DNA of 52,500 bases. Origin: Neocallimastix lanati (nom. inval.) (lineage: Eukaryota; Neocallimastigomycota; Neocallimastigomycetes; Neocallimastigales; Neocallimastigaceae). Made by a program: the position numbers and the translations under genes. The notes beneath the pieces are model-generated. The model did no database searches and was not told the DNA's origin. It worked only from the letters and a program-made list of their open reading frames with translations. Numbering within the stretch: the stretch's first letter is position 1; each line of letters starts with the position of its first letter. Below are positions 42,235-52,500 of the stretch, in pieces. The DNA lies in the NCBI GenBank assembly GCA_016946835.1, contig JACVTC010000105.1:45001-97500 (forward strand), written 5' to 3'.

Positions 42235-43330
42235 AAAAACTTCAAATAATATTTAGTTTTAATTTAATTTTAATATTAACATGTGTAAAATTAATTTTAA
42301 TTTAATGTTAGGTATTTAATATTTTAAATTTTTTAATATCATTTTTTTTTTTTTAATATATTTTTTAAAAGGGGTACAAGGAGAAATTTTTTAATAACAC
42401 ATTTAATGAAGAAGGATAATATTTGATTATAATCTTTATTTTAATTTTTTTTTTTTTTTATTACTAATTTTTTTTTTTTTATGAATTATTAAAATTCTCT
42501 AAATGTTTTATAAAATATTAAAAATAATTATGGTAAGTATAATTTGAGTTAATAATTAAAAAAAATAGTTTTTTTTGTGGCATAAAAAAAAGATAGATAA
42601 ATATCACAAAATTTTAATTAATTTATCATTATTATTAAGTAAAAGATATTTAAAAAATATTTAAAAAAATGTTTAAAAAAATGTTTAAAAAATATTATTA
42701 TTATTATAATTATTATTATTATTATTATTTTAGATTAACAAAATTGAAGAATAACCAGATACATCAAATAATATTAAAAATGATAATAAAAAAAATAACC
42801 TGTTCAATAATATTTAATTTTAATTAATTTTAATAATGTTATTATTTGTGTTTTAGTAAGTTCAAAAATAATTTTATTTAATGTTGTTTGTATAATAATT
42901 TATAATTTTTAATATTTTTTTTTTTAATATTTTTTTTAAACAAATATTTTTAGAAGAAATACCAGGAGAAAACATATAATAATACAATTAATTAATAAAG
43001 ATAATATTTAATTAATATCTTTGTTTTATTTTATTTTTTTTTTACCTAATTTTTTTTTAATAGTCAAAATTCTCTAAATGCTTTATAAAATATTTAAATA
43101 TATATATTTCAATTTTTTAATTTTATTTTTTTATGTTTTTATTTTTTTTTTTTATTTCAATATTTTATTTTTTATTTTTATTTTTTTATTTTTTTTATTT
43201 TTTTTTATTTCAATTTTTTAATTTTTTTTTATTTTTTAATTTTTTTTTAATTTTTTAATTTGGGTTGAAAATTCAAAATATAATTTTTTTGTGGCAAAAA
43301 AAAAGAAAGATAGATAATTATTAAATTTTT
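42235..43330. repeat. Diverged direct duplication, ~570-bp period
   Basis: Matching order in both halves: TTCAAATAATATTTAGTTTT (42241) with TTCAATAATATTTAATTTT (42803); ACAAGGAGAAA with ACCAGGAGAAA; AAAATTCTCTAAATG at 42491 and 43066; TTTTTTGTGGCA...AAAGATAGATAA at 42571 and near 43284. The second half has gained a T-rich insert at 43100-43260. No open frame. Confidence 0.65.
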
Positions 43331-44099
43331 TATTTTATAATAAAAAAAATAATAAAAAAAATTATTATTATCATTATTATTACTATTTAATTATTTATTA
43401 TTTAATATTTATTTATTATTATTTATTATTTAATATTTATTTATTATTATTTATTATTTATTATTTATTATTTATTATTTATTATTTATTATTTTATTAT
43501 TTATTATTTATTATTTTATTATTTTATTATTTATTATTTATTATTTTATTATTTATTATTTATTATTTATTATTTATTATTTATTATTCAATTATTCAAT
43601 TATTCAATTATTCAATTATTTATTTTTTATTATAAATATATTCATATTAATATTGATATAAATAAATTTATTTGAAATTTGCCTTAAAAACAAATTTAAA
43701 CTAATAGACGCATTAGATTATTTATATATAAATTAATTAAATTGCACTCTTTTATCTTTTATTTATAATATTTTTAATAATAAGAATATTTATTATAATG
43801 TTAAAAAAAATTCCATATATATAAAATTCAAAACCATTTTTCGTTTTATATAATAATATAAATAATTTGAAATTTATTTATTTTCTTAATAATATTTTTT
43901 ATTAATTTTTTAAAACCTTAATAAAATAAAAATAAATGTTGTAATTTTTACATTGAAGAAAAAAAATAAAATATATATTAATGAATTTATCAATAATATT
44001 TAATAAAATAATAAAAAAAAAAAAGATATAAAATTTTTTTTATTTAAAAAAGAAAATTCAAATTCATTTAAATATTTCACTTAATGATCTTATCATTTT

Positions 44100-44393
44100 A
44101 ATAATTATAAAAAATTAAGAATTAAATAGCAAATATATATATATAAAAAAAAAAAAGAAAATAAATAAAATAATACTAAAATAGTTTTTCATATTTAGTA
44201 ATAATGATATATTAATTTATTATTTTATTAATTGTTTTCAATCTTAAAAATAGATTAAATGTTTTATTCTTAAAATAAAAATTTATAAATATTCATATTT
44301 ATTCAAAATACCCAGTAAATTTTTTATTATTATTATTATTAATGCTCAAACAAGTTTCAAATATAATCATAATTAGTAATAATAAAGCAAAAA

Positions 44394-44425
<32 letters not shown>

Positions 44426-44500
44426 TAAACAAAATAATAATATAGTTTATATATTTAATAATAATGATATATTAATTTATTGTTAATTTTTACAATATTA
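44100..44500. repeat. Diverged direct duplication, 260-bp period
   Basis: ATAATGATATATTAATTTAT occurs at 44201 and 44461. The sequences before both (AAAAAAGAAAATAAA..., ATAGTTT..ATATTTA) and after both (AATTGTTTTCAATC-like, AATTTTTACAATATT) align loosely. Confidence 0.6.
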
Positions 44501-44639
44501 AAATACTTTATTGTTAGTATAAAAAAAATAAAAATTATGAATGTTCATATTATTTAAAATATGCAATAAATTTGCTATTATTATGATTATTATTGAATTA
44601 AATTATATGTACTTATTAATAATAATTTATATTTTACTA

Positions 44640-45060
44640 TATTAATAAATTTCCAGATACTGGTATATAATTAATATATATGTAATTTTAAATAATATTA
44701 ATTTATACTTAAAAATAAAAAAGGGTTTATTCAAAGTTATTTATATAAAGAACATTCTTTATATCAATGTATTATTATATAATATAATATCGAAAATGTG
44801 ATATATATATAAGAGTTTAAATTTTTTTTAATTAGATGTTTTATTTATATTGAAATAATTGATAATAAACTTTATTTATTATTAAAAATATAAGATTATA
44901 TAAAAAATATAAAAATTTTTATATTTTTTATATAATCTTTTAAATATTTTTAGTAATAAATAAACTTTTTTTTTAAAAAATTTTTTCTTTAAAAAATACG
45001 CTTTGTAATCTTAATTAAATAAAAAAATATTTTTATTTTTGTACACTAAAAAAAAAAAAA
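44640..45060. repeat. Dispersed repeat, copy 1 (copy 2 near 50110-50470)
   Basis: Identical 24 bases at 44729 and 50201 start with ATTCAAAGTTATTTATATAA. Both are followed by a TATAAAGAA..TTCTTTATA-type hairpin, then TATCAATGTATTATT. AATTTATA(C/T)TTAAAAATAA precedes both, and AATAAACTTTTTTTT lies ~200 bases further on. The copies flank the transglutaminase-fold gene in direct orientation. Confidence 0.65.
44871..44964. repeat. Long inverted repeat with ~45-bp arms and no loop
   Basis: Centred on AAAAATTTTT at 44911-44920. Left arm TTTATTTATTATTAAAAATA and onward pairs with the right arm ending AGTAATAAATAAA; the inner AGATTATATAAAAAATATAA pairs perfectly. It sits inside dispersed repeat copy 1. 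Confidence 0.85.
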
Positions 45061-46037
45061 AATGAAAATGAAAATTTAAAATAATGAATATCTCCAGAAA
45101 TAAATGTTAAAAATAAAGTTAATTCATTAATTAAATTTTGTATAATATATATTAGTATTTATAATTAGAAATAATTATAATAAAAATTATAAAATAAATA
45201 TTGGCAAAAACTAAATATTATTGATTTTATTAATTTATAAACATAATATAAAAAATATGGAGTAACTATATAATTAATAGTTAACAGTAATAATAATGAT
45301 TTGAAAATGTAAAATAATAGATAAAAGGTGATTATTTTATAAATAATAATAATTAAAAAAAAATTAATCATTAATATTTTATTTTAGTTCATCTAAAATT
45401 TATGTAATATATATTTATTATAAAATAATAAAATATATATATTATATTATATTATATTATATTATAAAATATATTACTATATTTTAATTTATAAACTTTT
45501 ACAGAATTTTTTAATTTTTAAAAATTTTAATAAAAATTTTTACTGATAAAGTTTTTTAAATTAAACTTTTTATTATTTTTTATATTAAAAAAATTTGTTT
45601 TTATATTTATATTTTAATTAAAAGTAATATAAATATAATTAAATATATATTATAAACTTTAATTATTATAAATATTTCAACAAAAGAAATCTAAATAAAA
45701 TTTTAAACAGGGAAAACTTAAAATTTATATATTAAATAAATATATTATATAATTTATTATAAACTTTTTTATTGATAAATTTATAATTATTATTATAATT
45801 ATTATTTCTAATTTTACTCTATAATCATATTAAAATTATTTTTTTATTCATATATTTTTTAAACATTTTATTATAAAATTATTTTTACTTAATATTTTAT
45901 TATTTATATGTGTAATTCATATATTTTAATTATAAAGATAAATAATTAAATCTTATATTGAATTTGAATATTTTATATTATTTAAAATTAATAATATATA
46001 AATTATTTTTTTATATACATACTTTTTCTTTTATTAT

Positions 46038-46115
46038 ATTTTTATGATTTTAGATTATAATTATTATTTCAAATTATTATTTTAAATAATAATTTTAATC
46101 TAAAATTACAAAAAT
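46038..46115. repeat. Inverted repeat with 32-bp arms
   Basis: 46038-46069 pairs with 46084-46115 with three mismatches; the core is GATTTTAGATTATAATTATT against its complement. The loop is 14 bases. Confidence 0.75.
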
Positions 46116-46135
46116 ATTTAAAAAAAATAAATGAT

Positions 46136-46253
46136 AAGAATTATTATTAATATAGTTTCAATCAATAATTTTAAATCATAAAAATATTTAAGAAAAAAAA
46201 TGATAATAAGTTAATTTTTTTTATTAATTGAAACTATATTAAAAATAATTCTT
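46136..46253. mobile_element. MITE-like inverted-repeat unit (118 bp)
   Basis: Terminal arms of 33 bp (46136-46168 and 46221-46253) match with two mismatches: AAGAATTATT(A/T)TTAATATAG continuing TTTCAAT(C/T)AATAA. The 52-base interior is non-coding. Size and structure resemble a miniature inverted-repeat element, but no clear target-site duplication is seen. Confidence 0.45.
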
Positions 46254-46504
46254 AACTTATTTTATTTTAATGCTTTTGTTACATTTATTAAAAATAATAA
46301 ATTAATAACATTATTATTAAATAAATATCTTTTTTTATTCAAAAATTTATTAAATTTTAATAATTTTTATTATATAAATCGAGATTTTTATTTTTATTTG
46401 TATTATTTATTTTAAAAATATCTATTGATATTACATATTTTTATATTAGTTTTACATATATTTTTTTATCTTTGTAATTTATATTTTTTTAGTTTGAAAA
46501 TTTT

Positions 46505-46735
46505 ATATTCTTGTATTTTTATACTTTAATATTTTTATATTTTAATATTTTTATATTTTAATATTTTTTATTTTCTATTATTTTTTATTTTCTAATATTT
46601 TTTATTTTCTAATATTTTTTATTTTCTAATATTTTTTATTTTCTAATATTTTTTATTTTCTAATATTTTTTATTTTTTAATATTTTTTATTTTTTAATAT
46701 TTTTTATTTTTCTAATATATTTATTATTTTCTAAT
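46505..46735. repeat. 16-17-bp tandem minisatellite
   Basis: About six units of TTTTTTATTTTCTAATA (17 bp) at roughly 46570-46680, flanked on one side by TTTTTATATTTTAATA units and on the other by a TTTTTAATA variant. It lies 200-400 bases downstream of the transglutaminase-fold gene's stop codon. Confidence 0.85.
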
Positions 46736-46921
46736 TTTTATATTATTTAATATTTCGTTTTTCTAAATCTTTATTTAATAAAATTTTATAAAAAGTTATT
46801 ATATTGATGACTTCATTAATAATTTTTATTAAATAAATATATTTTTTTACTAATTATTTATTTATTTACTTTTTTTATTATATTATTTATGTTTTTTTTT
46901 TCTTTTTAACTATATAATCCA

Positions 46922-47977
46922 TTACTCAATATATTTTTCTTCAGAAAGAGTTGGGAATATAAATCCAGTAGCATCTCCAACTTCAATGAAATCAGCTATT
47001 GTTCTAATTTCAGTTTCATCTTTGTATCTGTGACCATCATCAGCAACAACAGTATTAGTACCTACAAAGAAATAGTTATGACTTGGTTCGTATCCGTCAC
47101 CATAGTCATCCCAGGTAGCATCAACAGCATACCAATCCTTTCCAATTTTAGCATAATCCCATCCATGGACGTAACTGTTAACTCCAATAACATAACCGCC
47201 AACTAATCTAGAAATGACAGCGAAGGCTTCACCATAAGCACCACAAACACATTTCTTGTTGATAAGAGCACCATAAAGATTATGGTAAACAGAACCTTCA
47301 CCATCAGTGTAAGTAATACTGTTGATTAAGTAATCGTGAATATACAATAACTTTTTGTATAAAGTTTTTTCTTTGTTAGCTTGTTCAGCAATAGTTTGAG
47401 CAGCATATAAAACTTTAGGATTATACTCGTTAATTTCAGAAATTGTATATTCAGAAACAATTTCAACGGTTACATCACTAACATATCCATTAACAAGTGA
47501 ACCACTTTTTTCATAAGAATGAATCCACCAATATTCTTGATTATCTCTCATGAAAGCACCAACAGCTCTACCAACACGATTATCAAATTCATTTTCTTGG
47601 ACTTTAAAACCATCTAAATTGGTAATGGTAACAGCTAAAGCCTTAACTACTCTTTGATTACAGATCTTTTCTAAAGCATTATAAATAGACAATTCAAAAT
47701 TATTGAGTTGACTTTTGTAATAGACAGCAGATAGATTATTAATCTTATTGGAAGAAATCTTCTTAGTAAGTTTTTTAGAATCAAGAACAAGAGGTTGAAG
47801 ATTCTTGTTAGCATTACCATCATTTCTCCAAACCGTTACATTCTTATATTTATCTAAAGTAACGAAAGTTTTTGGAATTGTTTTTAATTCATTACTTTCA
47901 TCGGCGACAGCTTTAGAATGAACAGTTAAAAATAATTGTAAAAGTACAATTAAATTTAAGATTATAAAACTTTTCAT
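46922..47977 (-). CDS. Secreted transglutaminase-like cysteine protease-fold protein
   Basis: A single-exon gene of 351 aa. A signal peptide at residues 1-~22 (SFIILNLIVLLQLFLTVHS) predicts secretion. Residues ~23-190 are a poorly characterised N-terminal region; ~190-305 is a Transglut_core-type domain. The triad is visible: Cys in KKCVCGAYGEAF (Cys245 most likely, Cys243 adjacent), His271 in YVHGWDYAKI, and Asp286 in WYAVDATWDD. The preceding helix IHDYLINSITYTDG is also typical. Proteins of this fold act as transglutaminases, peptidases or amidases; bacterial homologues of this layout are often secreted and poorly characterised, so the substrate is unknown. No dockerin is visible. GC well above the flanks, lack of introns and bacterial-type sequence suggest acquisition from bacteria. 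The 5' side is a long A/G-rich tract on the coding strand. The start is the only Met that keeps the signal peptide. Confidence 0.83.
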   Translation of the reverse strand: MKSFIILNLIVLLQLFLTVHSKAVADESNELKTIPKTFVTLDKYKNVTVWRNDGNANKNLQPLVLDSKKLTKKISSNKINNLSAVYYKSQLNNFELSIYNALEKICNQRVVKALAVTITNLDGFKVQENEFDNRVGRAVGAFMRDNQEYWWIHSYEKSGSLVNGYVSDVTVEIVSEYTISEINEYNPKVLYAAQTIAEQANKEKTLYKKLLYIHDYLINSITYTDGEGSVYHNLYGALINKKCVCGAYGEAFAVISRLVGGYVIGVNSYVHGWDYAKIGKDWYAVDATWDDYGDGYEPSHNYFFVGTNTVVADDGHRYKDETEIRTIADFIEVGDATGFIFPTLSEEKYIE

Positions 47978-48129
47978 TTTTTCTAATTTTTTTTAAATAA
48001 TTAATTTATTCGTAATATTTAATTACTTTGTTTAAATTTTTGATTATTAAAAACTTTTTTGATTATTAAAAATTTTTGAAGCAAAAATAACTGTTTTTAT
48101 AGTTTTTTTTTCTCTTTTTTTTTTTTTTC

Positions 48130-48160
<31 letters not shown>

Positions 48161-50620
48161 TTTTTCTTTTTTTTCTTTTTTTTTTTTTTCTTTTTTTTTT
48201 TCTTTTCTAATAAATTGATATTATAAATAAAAAAAGAAATATAATTTTTAATATTTTTATAATTTCGTTATTTTAATAGAAAATTCTAATCTAACTAGTT
48301 TTATTTTTTTTTCTTTTTAAAAAAAATTAAAATTAAAGTGTTTAATAATAATATTAAATATTGTAAATATTTCAAAACTTAAATAATTAAAATAACATCT
48401 ATTTTATTTAAATGATTTATAATTTATATTACGAAATAATTTTTAAGTAATATTATCTCATGTTAATTTTGGTGATTATTAATGATATTATTAATAAAAA
48501 CATTATATTTAATTAAATATAAATCGATTTAAAAAATTATTAATATGTATAAAGATTTATTCATATATTTTTAAAATAATTCAAAGCCATATTATCATTT
48601 TTTTTAAAATAAAAATTAAAACAAAAAAATAAAAATAAAAAATAAACTTACATTTTTAGTAATAATCTTCATTATTAACAGTTTCAAACCTTAAATAATT
48701 TTTTTTTTTTGAATAAACTAAATATTTGTTCTATAAATTTATTTATTTATATATTCATTTATTTATAAACTCTTTATTTCTCATATGTATATATAATATA
48801 TATTACACAATTTACTTTATCTTAATTATTATAGAATAATTGAAATAAAACAATTAAAATCATTCATGTTAAATATTAAAACAATAATTAATCTATAAAG
48901 TATTAATATATTTATATACATTAAAATATTTTAACGACCTTTATAATACAGAAAATTTTATTATTATTAATTTTTTTTTTGATTAAAATAAAAAGATTAA
49001 ATAAATAAAAAAAACTAAAAAATAATATTATTAATTAATAAATAAAAACATTTATATGTATATTTTAATTTTCCATTTTATTATAATCTTTATTATTTAT
49101 TTTCTACAAACATATAATTAATTTAAAATAAATAAATAAAACTTTGTTAAGTGTATTCACTTACTAGTAATTTATATATAAATACTAAATAAAAAAAAAT
49201 ACAAAATAAATAAATAAATGATAAGTAAGTAAATAAATAAATAATAAATAAATAATACATATGTATAATTTTATAAATAAATATTAAATAAATATATAAT
49301 TACAAATACAAAATTCTAAAATAAAGATTTTAGATTTACTATAAAAAAAATTGATAGGTTTTATTTTATTTAAAAAATTAATTAATTATAAAATTATTAA
49401 AAAGAATAAATAAATAAATTTAGTTTTTTAATTTAAATTTTTTTTTTTTCTTTTATAAATAATAATTTTAAATTAAAAGAAATAAAAATTAACATTATAA
49501 AATGTTTTAAAATTTTTTATTGTATTATTAAGAATATATATAAAGGTTTTTTTTTTTTTTTTTTTAAAAAAAAAAATTTAATAATTTAATAATATATAAA
49601 AGAATAAATATAAAAAAAAAATTTTTTTTTTATCATATAAACAATAAAACATATTATATGAATTAAACACTAATAAACTGTATTTATTCATTTTCGAAAA
49701 AAAATATTAATATTAATTAGATAGAAAAGAAGAATTATTAAATAAACTATTTATTTTTAAATTATTCCAAATACTTAATAAGGTATTTTAGATTTAATCA
49801 ATTTTTTTAACGATAAATATAAACAAAATATTAAAAAATATATATTTATATATCAAAAAAAAAATAAAATACTTTATTGATTTTAATTAAATATATTATA
49901 TATAAATTTATATTTTATTAAAACAATATTTATATGTTTAATATTTAAAATATATAATAGAGTACTAATAAAATAATAGTGATGATTAATAATAAAAACA
50001 ATTTTTTAATTAATAAGGAATACTTTTATTATATTTTCATTTAATATATTTATTGAATTGTATTAAAAAGAGAAAAAAATATTATGTAATAATAATAATT
50101 TTATTCATATTAATTTAATTTTTTTTATGTACAATACATACAATACATATGAAATTATTTTACAAAATTTTAATTTATATTTAAAAATAAAAAAAGGATT
50201 ATTCAAAGTTATTTATATAAAGAATATTTTTTATATCAATGTATTATTTATATAATATTATACAGAAAATGAAAAAAATTAATAATAAATTTTTATATCC
50301 TTATATAAAATTTTACAATAATTATTTTAATATTAAATAAACTTTTTTTTTTTTTTTAAAAAAAAAAAATCTTTTATTTAAAATATTAACACAAAATTTA
50401 AACAAAAAAATTTATTTGTTACATTTTTTAATTAAATGGAAAAATATTTTTTATATTTTATATATATAAAAAAAAAAAAACTTTCTGAATTGGGATATTT
50501 AGAATATTTTTTTTTTTTTTTTTTTTTAAAAAACTAATAATATTAAGGAATATTTTTTAGAACATAATTTTTACTTATTTTAAATTATATATTTTATATT
50601 TTGATTAATTATTTTTTAAG

Positions 50621-50651
<31 letters not shown>

Positions 50652-51549
50652 TTATTTAAAATAAATAAATAAATAAATAAATAAATAAAAATAAATAAAT
50701 AAATAAATAAAAAATTATATAAAATTTTATCTAATTCAAAATATTTAATTTTCAAATTTCTATTTAATTTTAATTATTATATGAAATTATTTTAACTTTA
50801 GACTAATTAATATATATTGAAATAAAAGATTAATAATTATTCAAGTATTATATATATTCAATAAAGTTTGTCATTATTTAAACTTTTTTTATTTTGTTAT
50901 AAATCTTTATTTGAATTTATAGTAAGAATTGTATCATTTTTATTATTTATGAAATAATTAGTTTATTTATTTATTTATTTATATGGTTATTTGTTTATTT
51001 ATTTAATTATTTGTTTAATTGTTTATTTATTTGTTTTATTATTTGTTTTATTTTTTTATTTGTTTGCTTGTTTAGCTGTTTATTTATTTGTTTGTTTAGT
51101 TGTTTGTTTATTTTTTTTTTTGTCCATTTCCATAATTTATTAAAATTCTTTTTAATATAAATTTCTTTTTTCATTATGAATAAATAATGTTTATTTATTT
51201 AATTTTTATAATATATATATATATATTAATATATTATATAGGTTTAATGTTTACAAAATACATTAAAATATATAAAATTTTTATAATATATATATTTATA
51301 ATATATTTATTTTTATGTATTTCTATTTATTTATATATTTAAATATTTATTTTAAATTTATTTTTATTTTTTTCAAAATTTAAGTTTTTCCTTTTTTATT
51401 TAAAATATATTAATATAAATTATTTTTTTATTCCTTATTTTATTTATATTTAATTTTAATTATTTATTAAATGAATAATATAATGATAAAATTATATAAA
51501 TATTTGTAATCAAATATAATTAAACAATTTGATTTTATTAAACTTTTAT
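47978..51549. other. AT-rich spacer upstream of the transglutaminase-fold gene
   Basis: No gene supported. 48105-48210 is a pure T/C tract (A/G on the coding strand) 130-230 bases upstream of the ATG. 50110-50470 is copy 2 of a dispersed repeat. 50659-50712 is (AAAT)n. 50958-51120 is a TTTA/TTTG tetranucleotide tract. No tRNA-like fold or splice-linked coding exon was seen. Confidence 0.5.
50110..50470. repeat. Dispersed repeat, copy 2
   Basis: Direct-orientation partner of 44640-45060, anchored by 24 identical bases at 50201 and the following TATCAATGTATTATT. It is more diverged in homopolymer tracts. Confidence 0.6.
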
Positions 51550-52500
51550 TTAATTCGAAAATTCATCTGATTTTGAAGATTTATAAACAATTTGTTTACC
51601 ATTATTAAGAAAACGGTTTGGTGTATTCTCATCTAAATCTCTAATGACATCTTTGAGAGAGAGATCAATTAGTTTTTCTTTCATTGAATAGTATGTATAA
51701 TCTATGTTTGAATTTTCAGACATAATTGTTGCAACAACACCAGCAGTAATTGCCGAAGAAAAAGAAGTTCCAGATACCATTTCAATAATTTCATTGTTTC
51801 CTTCTCTAGAAACTCGAATAGTACCTGGCGCAAATAATGTTACACATTCACCATAGCTTGTGTAAACTGCTGGCTCATATACATCTTCCATACCTAAATC
51901 ATAAATGTAATTATCACTGATAGCCCCAATTGGAATTACACCCTCGCAACTGGTATATATTTGACCGATACAATTGCTTTCATAAGTATTACCTGCAGAT
52001 ACTATGATAATAATACCATAATTTATTAATTCAGTAATTTTATTTTGAATACTTTGGGAATAGCATTCTATTCCATATTCACAACCACGTGAAATATTAA
52101 CGACAGTTTTATGAGGTGTGGCATGTTGTTTAATGTAATCCAAAGCTGTAAGGTCGTCAGAATCACCATAATCAGTAGCTAACATATGAAGATTAGCTTT
52201 CTTGGCTACACCATTTATTTTTCCTATAGCAGCAATGGAAACTAGAGTTCCATGTTCATCATCATCTAAGCTTTCAATTAAACAATCTTCCATTTTATAA
52301 ACTGGATTGAATTCACCATTTTCAATTCGGCCATCACATGTAATTATTCTTTCATCTGGAGTATTTTTATATGTGTCAAAATCAGCTTCATGAAGATTCA
52401 TATTGAGACCACTATCTATGACATATAGATCTATTCCTTTACCTGCAGTAGATGGAAAATAATAATTATTATCATAAGTATAATTAGAATTTTCTGTATA
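51550..52500 (-). CDS. Subtilisin-like serine protease (S8), 5' end beyond window
   Basis: The frame is open from the right edge to TAA at 51550-51552, giving 316 visible residues. The Met at 52399-52401 is internal, because the catalytic Asp lies before it. The S8 triad is complete: Asp in DLYVIDSGLN (52414-52416), His in DDDEHGTLVS, and Ser in MVSGTSFSSAITAG; SAGN gives the oxyanion Asn. The usual GTSMA-x-P is changed to GTSFSSA. Several Cys (ITCDG, GCEYGIEC, SNCIG, TSCEG) may form disulfides, as in extracellular proteinase K-like enzymes. The visible part ends soon after the catalytic domain. A prodomain and signal peptide should lie to the right of the window. Such peptidases degrade proteins outside the cell or process secreted proteins; which applies is not shown. 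Base composition is less AT-rich than the spacer. Confidence 0.85.
   Translation of the reverse strand, partial: YTENSNYTYDNNYYFPSTAGKGIDLYVIDSGLNMNLHEADFDTYKNTPDERIITCDGRIENGEFNPVYKMEDCLIESLDDDEHGTLVSIAAIGKINGVAKKANLHMLATDYGDSDDLTALDYIKQHATPHKTVVNISRGCEYGIECYSQSIQNKITELINYGIIIIVSAGNTYESNCIGQIYTSCEGVIPIGAISDNYIYDLGMEDVYEPAVYTSYGECVTLFAPGTIRVSREGNNEIIEMVSGTSFSSAITAGVVATIMSENSNIDYTYYSMKEKLIDLSLKDVIRDLDENTPNRFLNNGKQIVYKSSKSDEFSN

Larger units (their letters stand above)
41289..46921. other. Long AT-rich spacer between esterase and transglutaminase-fold genes
   Basis: No gene supported. Upstream of the esterase, 41289-41350 is an A/G-rich leader on the coding strand. Listed separately are the duplications at 42235-43330, 44100-44500 and 44640-45060, hairpins at 44871 and 46038-46253, and a 17-bp array at 46505. 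43380-43625 is (TTATTTA/TTATT)n. Frames open here (for example 45165-45371) consist of Ile/Leu/Phe/Tyr only. Confidence 0.5.

Noticed and set aside
52399-52401. ATG as start of the subtilase
   Set aside because: The catalytic Asp motif VIDSG is encoded upstream in the same open frame, which continues past the window edge.

Overview
The window looks like nuclear DNA of an anaerobic gut fungus (Neocallimastigomycota, such as Neocallimastix, Piromyces, Anaeromyces or Orpinomyces). Spacers are extremely AT-rich and full of homopolymers and microsatellites. Genes are islands of higher GC. Short introns with GT..AG ends and TAAC-type branch motifs are visible. The gene families fit: large ankyrin-repeat families, a PD-(D/E)XK putative transposase, an ABCA transporter, and secreted enzymes of bacterial type. 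An amoebozoan such as Dictyostelium is the main alternative on composition alone. The assignment is inference, made without a search.

Layout: 1-652 (-) is the 5' part of a PD-(D/E)XK nuclease-family (Rpn-like) putative transposase, running off the left edge. 653-7223 is a repeat-rich spacer with a 53/50-bp tandem array and a symmetric foldback element at 3538-4066 (seven CATTTCG iterons facing seven CGAAATG iterons). 7224-8930 and 13567-15690 (+) are paralogous ankyrin genes inside a 4-5 kb tandem segmental duplication. 21838-27862 (-) is one ABCA-type full transporter whose pieces join into a single reading frame through four introns, apart from one break in a T8 run. 30543-33929 (-) is a 29-repeat ankyrin gene with a TTTTA satellite just upstream of its start. 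36440-37680 (+) holds a decayed non-LTR retrotransposon. 39837-41288 (-) is a secreted Ig-domain esterase, 46922-47977 (-) a secreted transglutaminase-fold protein, and 51550 to the right edge (-) a subtilisin-like protease with its Asp-His-Ser triad.

No operon-like organisation is seen. The three enzyme genes look like independent single-exon genes with bacterial-type architecture, consistent with past transfer from rumen bacteria and with work outside the cell (two have clear signal peptides; the N-terminus of the protease is outside the window). The ankyrin genes show three stages of repeat turnover: whole-gene duplication, loss of repeats, and a recent 297-bp internal duplication. No tRNA, rRNA or CRISPR array was recognised.
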